From assembly GCF_002095485.1 (NCBI RefSeq), contig NZ_MLFS01000016.1, positions 1 to 64,000 on the forward strand: DNA of 64,000 bases, written 5' to 3'. The notes beneath the pieces are model-generated. The model was not told where the DNA came from and ran no database searches. It saw nothing but the letters and a program-made list of their open reading frames with translations. The translations under genes were made by a program, and so were the position numbers. Below are positions 23,409-33,319 of the stretch, one piece after another. This DNA is from Pantoea wallisii (GTDB lineage: Bacteria > Pseudomonadota > Gammaproteobacteria > Enterobacterales > Enterobacteriaceae). Positions within the stretch are counted from its first letter, which is position 1, and each line of letters begins with the position of its first letter.

Positions 23409-24622
23409 TGCGTATTCCCGGTGCCGGTATCGCCAGTTTCCTCTCGCTGCGTCTGCGCGATTGGGTTATGGGCGCGCGCGACAGTGATGATGCGCCGGTG
23501 GTGCTGTATGACCGCACGCTACTGTGGCTCACATTTGGTCTGGCGATCATTGGTTTTGTGATGGTGACGTCAGCGTCGATGCCGGTGGGCCAGCGTCTCA
23601 ACGAAGATCCCTTCTACTTCGCCAAGCGTGATGCGTTCTATATCGTGCTGGCGCTGGGCATGGCGCTGGTCACGCTGCGTGTGCCGATGGATTTCTGGCA
23701 GCGCTACAGTAATGCGATGCTGGTGGCATCCGTGCTGATGCTGCTGATCGTACTGGTAGTGGGCAGCTCGGTGAACGGGGCATCGCGCTGGATTGCGCTG
23801 GGCCCACTCCGTATTCAGCCCGCCGAACTCTCGAAGCTTTCGCTGTTCTGCTATCTCGCCAGCTATCTGGTGCGCAAGGTCGAAGAGGTGCGTAACAACT
23901 TCTGGGGCTTCTGTAAGCCGATGGGCGTGATGGTGATTCTTGCCGTGCTGCTGCTGGCCCAGCCCGACCTGGGTACGGTGGTGGTGCTGTTCGTAACCAC
24001 GCTGGCGATGCTGTTCCTCGCCGGCGCCAAGCTGTGGCAGTTCCTGGCGATTATCGGCTCCGGCATTTTTGCCGTGGTGCTGCTGATCATCGCTGAACCG
24101 TATCGTATGCGCCGCGTCACCTCCTTCTGGAACCCGTGGGAAGATCCGTTCGGCAGCGGCTATCAGCTGACGCAATCGCTGATGGCGTTTGGCCGCGGCG
24201 AGTTCTGGGGGCAGGGCCTGGGCAACTCAGTACAAAAACTGGAGTATCTGCCGGAAGCCCATACCGACTTTATCTTCTCGATCATCGGTGAAGAGTTGGG
24301 TTATGTCGGTGTGGTTTTAGCGCTGTTAATGGTATTCTTCGTCGCTTTTCGCGCGATGTCGATCGGTCGCCGTGCTCTGGAGATCGATCAACGTTTTTCG
24401 GGCTTCCTCGCATGTTCAATTGGCGTGTGGTTTAGCTTCCAGGCGCTGGTTAACGTCGGTGCGGCAGCGGGTATGCTGCCGACCAAAGGTCTGACGCTGC
24501 CGCTGATCAGTTACGGTGGCTCGAGTCTGATCATCATGTCGACCGCCATCGTCTTTTTATTGCGCATAGATTATGAAACGCGCCTGGCGAAGGCGCAGGC
24601 GTTTACCCGAGGTGTACGATGA
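23408..24622 (+). CDS. ftsW: Septal peptidoglycan polymerase FtsW
   Basis: SEDS-family glycosyltransferase working with FtsI at the septum. It is 404 residues (E. coli 414), with about ten membrane helices. The conserved loop [18 protein letters not shown] (about residues 240-257) and EEHTDF-equivalent [17 protein letters not shown] (about 281-297, containing the catalytic aspartate) mark the family. Overlaps murG by ATGA. Confidence 0.96.
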   Translation: MRIPGAGIASFLSLRLRDWVMGARDSDDAPVVLYDRTLLWLTFGLAIIGFVMVTSASMPVGQRLNEDPFYFAKRDAFYIVLALGMALVTLRVPMDFWQRYSNAMLVASVLMLLIVLVVGSSVNGASRWIALGPLRIQPAELSKLSLFCYLASYLVRKVEEVRNNFWGFCKPMGVMVILAVLLLAQPDLGTVVVLFVTTLAMLFLAGAKLWQFLAIIGSGIFAVVLLIIAEPYRMRRVTSFWNPWEDPFGSGYQLTQSLMAFGRGEFWGQGLGNSVQKLEYLPEAHTDFIFSIIGEELGYVGVVLALLMVFFVAFRAMSIGRRALEIDQRFSGFLACSIGVWFSFQALVNVGAAAGMLPTKGLTLPLISYGGSSLIIMSTAIVFLLRIDYETRLAKAQAFTRGVR

Positions 24623-25675
24623 GTGGCAAACGGCTGATGGTCATGGCAGGCGGAACGGGCGGACACGTTTTCCCCGGCCTGGCGGTGGCGCATCATCTGA
24701 TCGAGCAGGGCTGGCAGGTGCGCTGGCTGGGGACTGCCGACCGTATGGAAGCCGATTTGGTGCCGAAGCACGGCATTGAGATCGAGTTTATTCGCATCAG
24801 CGGCTTACGCGGTAAAGGCGTTAAGGCGCTGTTGCAGGCACCGGTACGGATTTTCACTGCCTGGCGCCAGGCGCGTCGCATTATGAAGCAGTGGCAGCCG
24901 GATGTGGTGCTGGGAATGGGCGGCTACGTGTCGGGCCCCGGTGGACTGGCGGCGTGGAGCTGCGGCATCCCGGTGTACTGCATGAACAGAACGGTATCGC
25001 CGGGCTGACCAACAAGTGGCTGGCTAAGATTGCCACCAAAGTGATGCAGGCGTTTCCGGGGGCGTTTCCCACCGCTGATGTGGTGGCAACCCGGTTCGCA
25101 CCGATGTACTGGCGCTGCCGCTGCCGGCTGAGCGTCTCAGCGGTCGCACCGGACCGGTCCGTGTACTGGTGGTTGGCGGCAGTCAGGGCGCACGCATTCT
25201 GAACCAGACCATGCCGCAGGTAGCGGCTGAGCTGGGCGACGCCATTACGCTGTGGCACCAGACCGGTAAAGGGGGCCAGGCGATTGTGCAGCAGGCTTAC
25301 CGCGAGGCCGGGCAGCCGCAGCATAACGTCACCGAGTTTATTGATGATATGGCAGCCGCTTACGCCTGGGCCGATGTGGTGGTATGCCGTTCGGGCGCCC
25401 TCACGGTGAGTGAAGTAGCCGCTGCAGGCTTACCTGCGATTTTTGTGCCGTTCCAGCACAAAGATCGCCAGCAGTACTGGAATGCGTTGCCGCTGGAGCA
25501 AGCGGGCGCCGCCAGAATTTTCGAGCAGCCGCAGTTTATTGCGTCTGCAGTAGCAGAGACGCTGCGTCACTGGGATCGCACCACACTGCTGACGATGGCA
25601 GAGAAAGCCCGTCAGGTGGCGATTCCTGATGCCACCGAACGTGTGGCGCGGGAAGTGGCTCGGGTCGCAAAATAA
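24619..25675 (+). CDS. murG: UDP-GlcNAc transferase MurG (two apparent frameshifts)
   Basis: Peripheral membrane GT28 enzyme that converts lipid I to lipid II. Three frames each carry consecutive parts: [19 protein letters not shown] to WSCGIPV, then [18 protein letters not shown] to AFPTADVV, then the C-terminal domain from [10 protein letters not shown] through [11 protein letters not shown] and [16 protein letters not shown] to the TAA. One base is missing near 24975 (GTGGTA read as GTGTA) and one near 25085 (GTGGTGGGC read as GTGGTGGC). With both restored the product is 352 residues (E. coli 355) with every family motif. MurG is essential in E. coli and single-copy here in its operon, so these are most likely read errors. 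Confidence 0.92.
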
Positions 25676-25746
25676 GTTAACCGGTCAGTTTGGCTGGCGC
25701 GCACCTCACGAGAGGTGCAAACGGGAAAATCAGGTAACAGAGACAG

Positions 25747-27222
25747 ATGAATACACAACAATTGGCAAAACTGCGTTCTATTGTGCCCGAGATGCGACGC
25801 GTCCGGCACATCCACTTTGTCGGCATCGGTGGTGCTGGCATGGGCGGTATTGCCGAGGTGTTGGCGAACGAAGGTTATCACATCAGCGGTTCAGATCTGG
25901 CGCCTAACGCGGTGACTCAGCATCTGGCTTCGCTGGGCGCTACGATCTATTTCAACCATCGCCCTGAAAATGTCACGGACGCCAGCGTGGTGGTGGTCTC
26001 CACCGCTGTGGCCCAGGACAATCCGGAGCTGGTGGCGGCACGCGAGCAGCGTATCCCGGTCATTCGCCGGGCAGAGATGCTGGCTGAGCTGATGCGTTTT
26101 CGTCATGGCATCGCCGTTGCCGGTACGCATGGCAAAACCACGACCACAGCGATGGTAACCAGTATTTATGCGGAGGGCGGGCTTGATCCTACCTTCGTTA
26201 ACGGTGGTCTGGTCAAAGCGGCAGGCACGCACGCGCGCCTTGGCTCCAGCCGTTATCTGATCGCCGAGGCTGATGAGAGCGATGCATCTTTCCTGCATCT
26301 GCAGCCGATGGTGGCGATTGTGACTAACATTGAAGCCGACCACATGGACACCTATCAGGGCGACTTTGAAAACCTGAAGCAGACGTTCATTAACTTTCTG
26401 CACAACCTGCCGTTCTACGGCCGCGCGGTACTGTGCGTTGATGATGTGGTGATCCGCGATCTGATCCCGCGCGTCGGACGCCAGATCACTACCTATGGTT
26501 TTAGCGAAGACGCGGATGTGCGGGTAGAGAACTACGAGCAGCGCGGTGCACAGGGCCACTTCACCCTGATTCGTCACGATAAGCCGGTGCTGCAGGTGAC
26601 CCTGAATGCACCGGGCCGTCACAATGCACTGAATGCCGCAGCAGCGGTCGCCGTGGCCAGCGAAGAGGGGATTGACGATAACGCTATCCTGGCGGCGCTG
26701 GAGAGCTTCCAGGGCACCGGTCGTCGCTTCGATGTACTGGGCGATTTCGATACTGCGGCGGTGAACGGAAACCCCGGCAGCGCCATGCTGGTTGACGATT
26801 ACGGACACCATCCGACCGAAGTGGATGTAACCATTAAAGCGGCACGCGCTGGCTGGCCAGAGAAGAAGCTGGTGATGGTATTCCAGCCACATCGCTATAC
26901 GCGCACCCGCGATCTGTTTGATGACTTCGCCAATGTGCTGTCGCAGGTAGATGTTCTGCTGATGCTGGAAGTGTATCCGGCGGGCGAAGCGCCAATCCCG
27001 GGAGCCGACAGTCGCTCGCTGTGTCGGGCGATTCGCAGCCGTGGCAAGGTCGATCCTATCCTGGTGGCTGAACACGACGCGCTGCCGGATGCGCTGGCGC
27101 CGCTGCTGTCCGGCGACGATCTGGTGATTGTGCAGGGCGCCGGCAATATCGGCAAAATTGCGCGCAGGCTGGCAGAGACCGAACTGCAGCCTGCGGCTAA
27201 ACCGGAGGTGCGCCATGGCTGA
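25747..27222 (+). CDS. murC: UDP-MurNAc:L-alanine ligase MurC
   Basis: First amino-acid ligase of the peptidoglycan precursor pathway, 491 residues (E. coli 491). [20 protein letters not shown] (residues about 24-43) is the UDP-binding glycine-rich region and [14 protein letters not shown] (about 120-133) the ATP loop; the zone [14 protein letters not shown] is typical of MurC C-terminal domains. A 71-base gap separates it from murG, and its last eight bases overlap ddlB. Confidence 0.97.
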   Translation: MNTQQLAKLRSIVPEMRRVRHIHFVGIGGAGMGGIAEVLANEGYHISGSDLAPNAVTQHLASLGATIYFNHRPENVTDASVVVVSTAVAQDNPELVAAREQRIPVIRRAEMLAELMRFRHGIAVAGTHGKTTTTAMVTSIYAEGGLDPTFVNGGLVKAAGTHARLGSSRYLIAEADESDASFLHLQPMVAIVTNIEADHMDTYQGDFENLKQTFINFLHNLPFYGRAVLCVDDVVIRDLIPRVGRQITTYGFSEDADVRVENYEQRGAQGHFTLIRHDKPVLQVTLNAPGRHNALNAAAAVAVASEEGIDDNAILAALESFQGTGRRFDVLGDFDTAAVNGNPGSAMLVDDYGHHPTEVDVTIKAARAGWPEKKLVMVFQPHRYTRTRDLFDDFANVLSQVDVLLMLEVYPAGEAPIPGADSRSLCRAIRSRGKVDPILVAEHDALPDALAPLLSGDDLVIVQGAGNIGKIARRLAETELQPAAKPEVRHG

Positions 27223-28135
27223 GAAAGTCGCCGTACTGATGGGCGGTACCTCTGCTGAACGCGAGGTGTCGCTGATGTCCGGCAGCGCTGTTTTAGCCGG
27301 ACTGCGTGAGATGGGCATTGATGCGCACGGTGTCGATACCCGTGACGTGTCGGTTCTGGACCTGAAAGCGCTGGGCTTTGCGAAAGCGTTTATCGCGCTG
27401 CACGGCCGCGGCGGCGAAGATGGCACGCTGCAGGCGGTGCTGGAGTTTATTAACCTGCCCTATACTGGCAGCGGTGTCATGGCGTCGGCTATCACTATGG
27501 ATAAGCTGCGCAGCAAGCTGCTGTGGCAGGGCAGGGGATTACCGGTCGGCAACTTTGTCTGGCTTACGCGCAGGCAGTATGCGCAGGGGCTGGATGCGGC
27601 GCAGCACGCCGCAATTGCTGCGCTGGGCCTGCCGCTGTTCGTCAAGCCGAGCTGTGAAGGTTCAAGCGTCGGCATCAGCCGCGTTAACAGTGCGGACGCG
27701 CTGCCCGCTGCCCTTGATGAAGCCTTCCGGCACGATGATGATGTGCTGATTGAAGCGTTTCTCAGTGGTGAAGAGTACACGGTAGGCATCGTGGGCGATG
27801 AAATTCTGCCTTCAATCAGAATTAAAACCGCCAGCGAGTTCTATGACTATGAAGCAAAATATATTTCTGACGATACTCAATACTTCTGTCCTGCGGGGTT
27901 GAGTGACGATCGGGAAGCTGCGCTGCAAACGCTGGTGCTGGAAGCCTGGCGGGCGTTAGGCTGTAGCGGCTGGGGGCGCGTGGATGTGATGGCGGATGGC
28001 GAAGGCAATTTCCAGCTGCTGGAGGTGAATACGTCGCCCGGTATGACCAGTCACAGCCTGGTGCCGATGGCCGCGAAACAGGCGGGCTACAGCTTCCCGC
28101 AGCTGGTGGCGCGTATTCTGGAGCTGGCTGACTGA
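27215..28135 (+). CDS. ddlB: D-alanine:D-alanine ligase DdlB
   Basis: ATP-grasp ligase making D-Ala-D-Ala for MurF. It is 306 residues, the E. coli length, from the ATG at 27215 ([23 protein letters not shown]) with GGAGG seven bases upstream. Catalytic features include [10 protein letters not shown] (about 62-71) and the metal-binding [17 protein letters not shown] near the C terminus. An in-frame extension into murC is rejected on length. Confidence 0.96.
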   Translation: MAEKVAVLMGGTSAEREVSLMSGSAVLAGLREMGIDAHGVDTRDVSVLDLKALGFAKAFIALHGRGGEDGTLQAVLEFINLPYTGSGVMASAITMDKLRSKLLWQGRGLPVGNFVWLTRRQYAQGLDAAQHAAIAALGLPLFVKPSCEGSSVGISRVNSADALPAALDEAFRHDDDVLIEAFLSGEEYTVGIVGDEILPSIRIKTASEFYDYEAKYISDDTQYFCPAGLSDDREAALQTLVLEAWRALGCSGWGRVDVMADGEGNFQLLEVNTSPGMTSHSLVPMAAKQAGYSFPQLVARILELAD

Positions 28136-28136
28136 T

Positions 28137-28976
28137 ATGTCTCAGGCGGCGCTGCGCGTAAGAAAAAATGAGCCTCAGGAGCGTGCGCGCTCCGGGCGAA
28201 GCAATGGAGCACGACTGTTCGGCATCGTGTTCCTGCTGTTGGTGGTGGGCGTCATGGCCGCCGGTGGGTTGGTGGTACTGAAGTGGATGAACGACGCTTC
28301 CCGCCTGCCGCTGTCGAAGCTGGTGGTCACGGGCCAAACGCACTACACCACGCACGATGACATTCGCCAGTCGATTTTATCGCTCGGCGCGCCGGGGACA
28401 TTCATGTCGCAAAACGTGGATATCATCCAGCAGCAGATTGAGCGTTTACCCTGGATTAAACAGGTCAGTGTGCGGAAACAGTGGCCTGATGAGCTGAAGA
28501 TTAACCTGGTGGAGTTTGTTCCGGTGGCGCGCTGGAATGACTCGCACATGGTAGATGCCGATGGCGTCTCCTTCAGCGTCCCGGCCAGTCACGTTGGTAA
28601 AGAGACATTGCCAATGCTGTACGGCCCGGAAGGCAGTGAAAAAGAGGTGCTGGCGGGCTATCACACCATGAGTGAGGTATTGCGGGCCAGCAAGTTTACC
28701 CTGAAGGTCGCGTCAATGACGGCGCGGCGCTCGTGGCAGCTGGTCACCAGCGACGATGTGCGCATTGAGCTGGGGCGCAGCGAGACCATGAAGCGTCTGA
28801 ACCGCTTTATTGAGCTCTATCCGGAGCTTCAGCAGCAGGGCCAGAGTCAGAATCAGCGCATCGCCTACGTGGATCTGCGCTACGACTCCGGCGCTGCAGT
28901 CGGCTGGGCACCGCTACCGATTGAGCCACAAAACAGTAATCAGCAACAGAACCAGGCACAGGCTAAACCACAATGA
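28137..28976 (+). CDS. ftsQ: Cell division protein FtsQ
   Basis: Bitopic inner-membrane division protein that recruits FtsL/FtsB. It is 279 residues (E. coli 276). A basic cytoplasmic tail is followed by one membrane helix (about residues 28-48), the POTRA domain ([18 protein letters not shown]) and the beta domain. The C-terminal tail after about residue 255 is glutamine/asparagine-rich ([14 protein letters not shown]), longer in Q/N than I expect for the family. ATGA overlap with ftsA. Confidence 0.95.
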   Translation: MSQAALRVRKNEPQERARSGRSNGARLFGIVFLLLVVGVMAAGGLVVLKWMNDASRLPLSKLVVTGQTHYTTHDDIRQSILSLGAPGTFMSQNVDIIQQQIERLPWIKQVSVRKQWPDELKINLVEFVPVARWNDSHMVDADGVSFSVPASHVGKETLPMLYGPEGSEKEVLAGYHTMSEVLRASKFTLKVASMTARRSWQLVTSDDVRIELGRSETMKRLNRFIELYPELQQQGQSQNQRIAYVDLRYDSGAAVGWAPLPIEPQNSNQQQNQAQAKPQ

Positions 28977-30229
28977 TCAAGGCAACGGACAGAAAACTGG
29001 TAGTAGGACTTGAAATTGGCACCGCGAAGGTCGCCGCCCTGGTTGGAGAAATTCTGCCCGATGGTATGGTCAACATTATTGGGGTCGGTAGCTGCCCATC
29101 ACGTGGGATGGATAAAGGCGGCGTAAACGATCTGGAGTCGGTCGTGAAGTGCGTGCAGCGCGCTATCGATCAGGCGGAGTTGATGGCAGATTGCCAGATT
29201 TCGTCGGTGTACCTTGCTTTATCGGGCAAACATATCAGTTGTCAGAACGAAATCGGGATGGTTCCGATTTCCGAAGAGGAAGTCACTCAGGATGATGTGG
29301 AGAATGTCGTGCATACGGCGAAGTCGGTCCGCGTGCGTGACGAACACCGTATCCTGCATGTGATCCCTCAGGAATATGCCATTGATTATCAGGAAGGCAT
29401 TAAAAATCCGGTCGGCCTTTCCGGCGTGCGTATGCAGGCCAAAGTGCATCTGATCACCTGTCACAACGATATGGCGAAAAATATTGTTAAAGCCGTTGAA
29501 CGTTGTGGCCTGAAAGTTGACCAACTGATTTTTGCCGGACTGGCGTCCAGTTTTTCTGTTCTGACTGAAGATGAACGTGAGCTGGGTGTCTGTGTTGTTG
29601 ATATCGGTGGCGGTACAATGGATATCGCGGTCTATACTGGCGGCGCGCTGCGTCACACAAAAGTGATCCCGTATGCGGGTAATGTGGTCACCAGCGATAT
29701 CGCCTACGCCTTTGGCACACCGCCAACCGACGCCGAGGCAATTAAAGTGCGTCACGGTTGTGCGCTGGGCTCAATTGTGGGCAAAGATGAGAATGTGGAA
29801 GTGCCGAGCGTGGGTGGACGTCCACCGCGCAGTCTGCAGCGTCAGACGCTGGCAGAGGTGATTGAGCCGCGCTATACCGAACTGCTGAATCTGGTCAATG
29901 ACGAGATTCTGCAACTGCAGGAGCAGCTGCGCCAGCAGGGCGTTAAGCACCATCTGGCGGCAGGCATTGTGCTGACCGGTGGCGCAGCACAGATTGAAGG
30001 CCTGGCGGCCTGCGCCCAACGCGTGTTCCACACGCAGGTGCGTATTGGTCAGCCATTGAATATCACCGGCCTGACCGATTATGCACAGGAGCCATACTAC
30101 TCAACGGCGGTTGGCCTGCTGCACTACGGTAAAGAGTCACACATGAACGGTGATGCAGAGACGGAAAAACGTGTTTCAGTGGGCAACTGGTTTAAACGTA
30201 TCAATAGCTGGCTGAAGAAAGAGTTTTAA
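28973..30229 (+). CDS. ftsA: Cell division protein FtsA
   Basis: Actin-like ATPase that ties FtsZ to the membrane. It is 418 residues (E. coli 420). The phosphate-binding strands [16 protein letters not shown] (about 11-26) and [14 protein letters not shown] (about 209-222) and the adenosine motif [14 protein letters not shown] (about 330-343) are present. The C-terminal amphipathic membrane-targeting helix ([15 protein letters not shown]) is intact. Confidence 0.97.
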   Translation: MIKATDRKLVVGLEIGTAKVAALVGEILPDGMVNIIGVGSCPSRGMDKGGVNDLESVVKCVQRAIDQAELMADCQISSVYLALSGKHISCQNEIGMVPISEEEVTQDDVENVVHTAKSVRVRDEHRILHVIPQEYAIDYQEGIKNPVGLSGVRMQAKVHLITCHNDMAKNIVKAVERCGLKVDQLIFAGLASSFSVLTEDERELGVCVVDIGGGTMDIAVYTGGALRHTKVIPYAGNVVTSDIAYAFGTPPTDAEAIKVRHGCALGSIVGKDENVEVPSVGGRPPRSLQRQTLAEVIEPRYTELLNLVNDEILQLQEQLRQQGVKHHLAAGIVLTGGAAQIEGLAACAQRVFHTQVRIGQPLNITGLTDYAQEPYYSTAVGLLHYGKESHMNGDAETEKRVSVGNWFKRINSWLKKEF

Positions 30230-30241
30230 TTTTTGAAAAAA

Positions 30242-30272
30242 GGAGATCATGCAGGCAATGTTTATGATCTCC
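30242..30272 (+). promoter_or_regulatory. Hairpin in the ftsA-ftsZ spacer
   Basis: GGAGATCAT (30242-30250) and ATGATCTCC (30264-30272) form a perfect nine-base stem with a 13-base loop, 29 bases before the ftsZ start. The stem would bury an AGGAG sequence that precedes a 24-codon frame overlapping ftsZ. There is no T run, so a processing or translational role is more likely than termination. Confidence 0.6.
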
Positions 30273-30301
30273 AGGCGACAGGCACATAACGGAGAGAAAT
30301 C

Positions 30302-31456
30302 ATGTTTGAACCTATGGAATTAACCAATGACGCGGTGATTAAAGTCATCGGCGTCGGCGGTGGCGGTGGCAACGCCGTAGAGCACATGGTACGCGAGCGT
30401 ATCGAAGGTGTGGAATTCTTCGCTGTAAACACGGACGCGCAGGCGTTACGTAAAACGGCGGTCGGCCAGACGATTCAGATCGGGACCAACATCACTAAAG
30501 GTCTTGGCGCGGGTGCAAACCCGGAAGTCGGTCGTACCTCAGCGGAAGAAGATCGCGAAGCACTGCGTTCTGCGCTGGATGGGGCAGACATGGTGTTTAT
30601 CGCTGCGGGTATGGGCGGTGGCACCGGCACGGGAGCTGCGCCGGTGGTGGCTGAAGTAGCTAAAGATCTGGGCATTCTGACCGTTGCGGTGGTCACTAAG
30701 CCGTTCAATTTTGAAGGCAAAAAGCGTATGGCTTTTGCTGAACAGGGTATCGCAGAGCTCTCTAAGCATGTCGATTCACTGATCACCATTCCAAACGACA
30801 AGCTGCTGAAAGTGCTGGGTCGTGGCATCTCACTGCTGGATGCTTTCGGCGCGGCTAACGACGTACTGAAAGGCGCAGTACAGGGTATCGCTGAGCTGAT
30901 CACCCGCCCTGGCCTGATGAACGTGGACTTCGCGGACGTACGTACCGTGATGTCAGAGATGGGTTACGCCATGATGGGCTCTGGCGTGGCATGCGGTGAA
31001 GACCGTGCTGAAGAAGCGGCTGAAATGGCGATCTCCAGCCCGCTGCTGGAAGATATCGACCTGTCCGGCGCGCGCGGCGTGCTGGTCAACATCACGGCGG
31101 GCTTCGACCTGCGCCTGGATGAGTTTGAAACCGTGGGTAATACTATCCGCGCCTTCGCCTCTGACAACGCAACCGTGGTTATCGGTACGTCACTTGACCC
31201 TGAAATGAATGACGAACTGCGCGTTACCGTCGTTGCAACCGGTATCGGTATGGATAAGCGCCCGGAAATCACGCTGGTGACCAACAAGCCGGCTTCGCAG
31301 CCAGTGATGGATCATCGTTATCAGCAGCACGGTATGGCGCCGCTGCCGCAGGAGCAGAAGCCTGCAGCTAAAGTGGTGAATGACCAGCCAGCCGCGTCCG
31401 GCAAAGAGCCTGATTATCTGGATATTCCGGCCTTCCTGCGTAAGCAGGCGGATTAA
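30302..31456 (+). CDS. ftsZ: Cell division GTPase FtsZ
   Basis: Tubulin-like protein that forms the Z ring. It is 384 residues (E. coli 383). GVGGGGGNAVEHM (about 16-28), the tubulin signature GGGTGTGAAPVVAEVA (about 105-120) and the catalytic T7-loop NVDFADVRTVM (about 206-216) are present, as is the conserved C-terminal peptide PDYLDIPAFLRKQAD that binds FtsA and ZipA. GGAGAG lies five to six bases before the ATG. Confidence 0.98.
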   Translation: MFEPMELTNDAVIKVIGVGGGGGNAVEHMVRERIEGVEFFAVNTDAQALRKTAVGQTIQIGTNITKGLGAGANPEVGRTSAEEDREALRSALDGADMVFIAAGMGGGTGTGAAPVVAEVAKDLGILTVAVVTKPFNFEGKKRMAFAEQGIAELSKHVDSLITIPNDKLLKVLGRGISLLDAFGAANDVLKGAVQGIAELITRPGLMNVDFADVRTVMSEMGYAMMGSGVACGEDRAEEAAEMAISSPLLEDIDLSGARGVLVNITAGFDLRLDEFETVGNTIRAFASDNATVVIGTSLDPEMNDELRVTVVATGIGMDKRPEITLVTNKPASQPVMDHRYQQHGMAPLPQEQKPAAKVVNDQPAASGKEPDYLDIPAFLRKQAD

Positions 31457-31557
31457 GATTATCCTGAGAATTGGGAATCTCCGCTCTTTGTGCTAAAGTA
31501 TTCGCCCGCCGGTAATTTATACTGGCGGTCGGATGGGTAATATTGCGAGATAATGCG

Positions 31558-32473
31558 ATGATCAAACAAAGGACATTAAAACGTATCGTTCAGGCGACTG
31601 GCGTCGGTTTGCATACCGGCAAGAAAGTCACACTGACGTTACGCCCTGCGTCGGCTAATACCGGGGTCATCTATCGTCGCACTGACTTGAATCCACCGGT
31701 TGATTTCCCGGCTGATGCAAAATATGTGCGCGACACCATGCTGAGTACTTGCCTGGTGAATGATGAAGGCGTGCGTATTTCGACGGTTGAACACCTGAAC
31801 GCTGCATTGGCTGGACTGGGTATCGACAACATTATTGTTGAAGTCGATGCGCCAGAAATTCCGATTATGGATGGCAGTGCCGCACCTTTTGTTTATTTGC
31901 TGATGGATGCAGGCGTCGAAGAGCTGAACAGCGCGAAGAAATTCGTGCGTGTGAAGCAGGCGGTGCGTGTTGAAGATGGTGATAAGTGGGCCGAGATTAA
32001 ACCGTATAATGGTTTCTCGCTCGATTTCACTATCGATTTCAAACATCCGGCAATTGACTCAAGCTCGCAGCGTTACCAGCTCAACTTCTCGGCTGAATCG
32101 TTTGTTCGCCAGATCAGCCGTGCGCGCACTTTTGGCTTTATGCGTGAAATCGAATATCTGCAGTCTAAAGGCCTGTGCCTGGGCGGTAGTTTAGATTGTG
32201 CGATTGGCTTGATGATTTCCGCGTACTAAACGAAGACGGTCTGCGCTTTGAGGACGAGTTCGTTCGTCACAAAATGCTGGACGCGATTGGTGACCTGTTT
32301 ATGTGTGGCCACAACGTGATTGGCGCATTCTCTGCGTTTAAATCCGGTCATGCGCTGAACAACAAGTTGCTGCAAGCGGTACTGGCAAAACAGGAAGCCT
32401 GGGAATGGGCGACCTCGAAGACGAGGCTGAACTGCCGCTGGCCTTCAAAGCACCAAATTTAGTGCTGGCATAA
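31558..32473 (+). CDS. lpxC: UDP-3-O-acyl-GlcNAc deacetylase LpxC (two apparent frameshifts)
   Basis: Zinc hydrolase for the committed step of lipid A synthesis. The N-terminal part ([21 protein letters not shown], with zinc ligand His79 in [10 protein letters not shown]) stops early at 32229. The rest is in another frame: [25 protein letters not shown], with the HxxxD zinc ligands, and then [12 protein letters not shown] third shift near 32415 spoils the end. Adding one base near 32206 and one near 32415 (ACCTCG to ACCTTCG) gives exactly 305 residues ending FKAPNLVLA at the TAA at 32471, the E. coli length. LpxC is essential in E. coli, so both breaks are probably read errors. Confidence 0.92.
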
Positions 32474-32484
32474 ACCAGCATCTA

Positions 32485-32536
32485 AACGGCGGGTTCTCCT
32501 GACACTCTCTCCGGTCAGGAAGCCCGCCGTTTTTTA
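32485..32536 (+). terminator. Terminator after lpxC (end of dcw cluster)
   Basis: AACGGCGGGTTCTCCTGAC and GTCAGGAAGCCCGCCGTT pair almost perfectly over 17-18 bases around a short loop, followed by TTTTATT. It ends the dcw transcript before secM. Confidence 0.9.
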
Positions 32537-32743
32537 TTGCCCGCTCCGCCTCCTGTAAGACCGCTCTCAATTTTCTGCTGTTGTGGTGAAACCCTGCGCA
32601 AAAAGCGTGAAATCCGCCGTAAGCCCTTTAATCGCTGGTGTCGAAGCCACACATAAGTGCTATTATCTGGCGCTCATATTAGCCGGCTGGCGTAATGCGC
32701 TGCCGCAGCTGTATAACTTCTTTGATGAAATTGTGGACGGATT

Positions 32744-33247
32744 GTGATCGGGATTTTCTCACGCTGGCGACAATTAGGCAGACGCTATTTCTGGCCTCAT
32801 CTCCTGTTGGGGATGGTAGCGGCCAGTCTCGGTTTGCCTGCCTGTGCGCAAAGCGCAGAGTCATCAGCGGCCAGTGATTCCCCCGTCAGCAGCCTGTTTG
32901 TGGGCAACGTTGTTCATTTTGATCACCTGATTCGCCTGCAGGAGAGTGCCCGCCGGCCCAATTTCAGTGTCGATTACTGGCATCAGCATGCGATCCGCAC
33001 AGTTATCCGCCATCTCTCCTTTAGCATGGCTCCCTCTGCGGAAGCGGAAGCTGAACATGTGCTGCCCTTTGTGGCGCAAAAACTGGCGCTGATTGACTCC
33101 TTACAGGCACTGCTGACCTCGCCTGCCCAGCCGCTGGCCATGGCCGAGCCGCACCGCAATCTGCGTCATAATGAACTCGCTATCCATACCTCTGCAGACT
33201 GGCAGGCCGCTATCCACGGCATTCGTGCCGGACCTTTCATTGCTTAA
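32744..33247 (+). CDS. secM: Secretion monitor SecM (divergent arrest motif)
   Basis: Export-sensing regulatory peptide that controls secA translation by ribosome stalling. It starts at GTG 32744 like E. coli secM and is 167 residues (E. coli 170). The N-terminal signal region (RYFWPHLLLGMVAASLGLPA) and the middle segment (FSVDYWHQHAIRTVIRHLSF) match E. coli closely. The C-terminal arrest region reads W-QAAIH-GIRAGP, keeping Trp155 and GIRAGP at the right spacing, but His replaces Phe150 and Gln replaces Ile156 (E. coli numbering). Only FIA follows the critical proline. secA starts 72 bases downstream. Confidence 0.93.
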   Translation: MIGIFSRWRQLGRRYFWPHLLLGMVAASLGLPACAQSAESSAASDSPVSSLFVGNVVHFDHLIRLQESARRPNFSVDYWHQHAIRTVIRHLSFSMAPSAEAEAEHVLPFVAQKLALIDSLQALLTSPAQPLAMAEPHRNLRHNELAIHTSADWQAAIHGIRAGPFIA

Positions 33248-33319
33248 CCGCTAACTTTTTTCCTATCCTGTTTTGATTTTGCAGCCCGTATACCACGGCT
33301 GAATTGAGAAAAATTTAAT

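Noticed and set aside
24619-25675. murG as a true pseudogene
   Set aside because: All catalytic motifs persist across three frames, two single-base repairs restore them, and the gene is essential in E. coli and in its normal operon place. Sequencing error is the simpler account.
25891-27426. 511-codon reverse-strand open frame opposite murC
   Set aside because: It lies entirely antisense to murC and the start of ddlB, which have full family motifs. The translation is compositionally odd with no recognisable domain; it is a GC-driven shadow.
31558-32473. Programmed frameshifting in lpxC
   Set aside because: No slippery heptamer with a downstream structure is seen at 32206, two separate shifts would be needed, and the E. 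coli gene has a single frame.
32816-32855. SecM signal peptide as a lipoprotein signal (LPAC)
   Set aside because: Proline at the -2 position is atypical for a lipobox and SecM homologues are ordinary signal-peptide proteins that are degraded after export.
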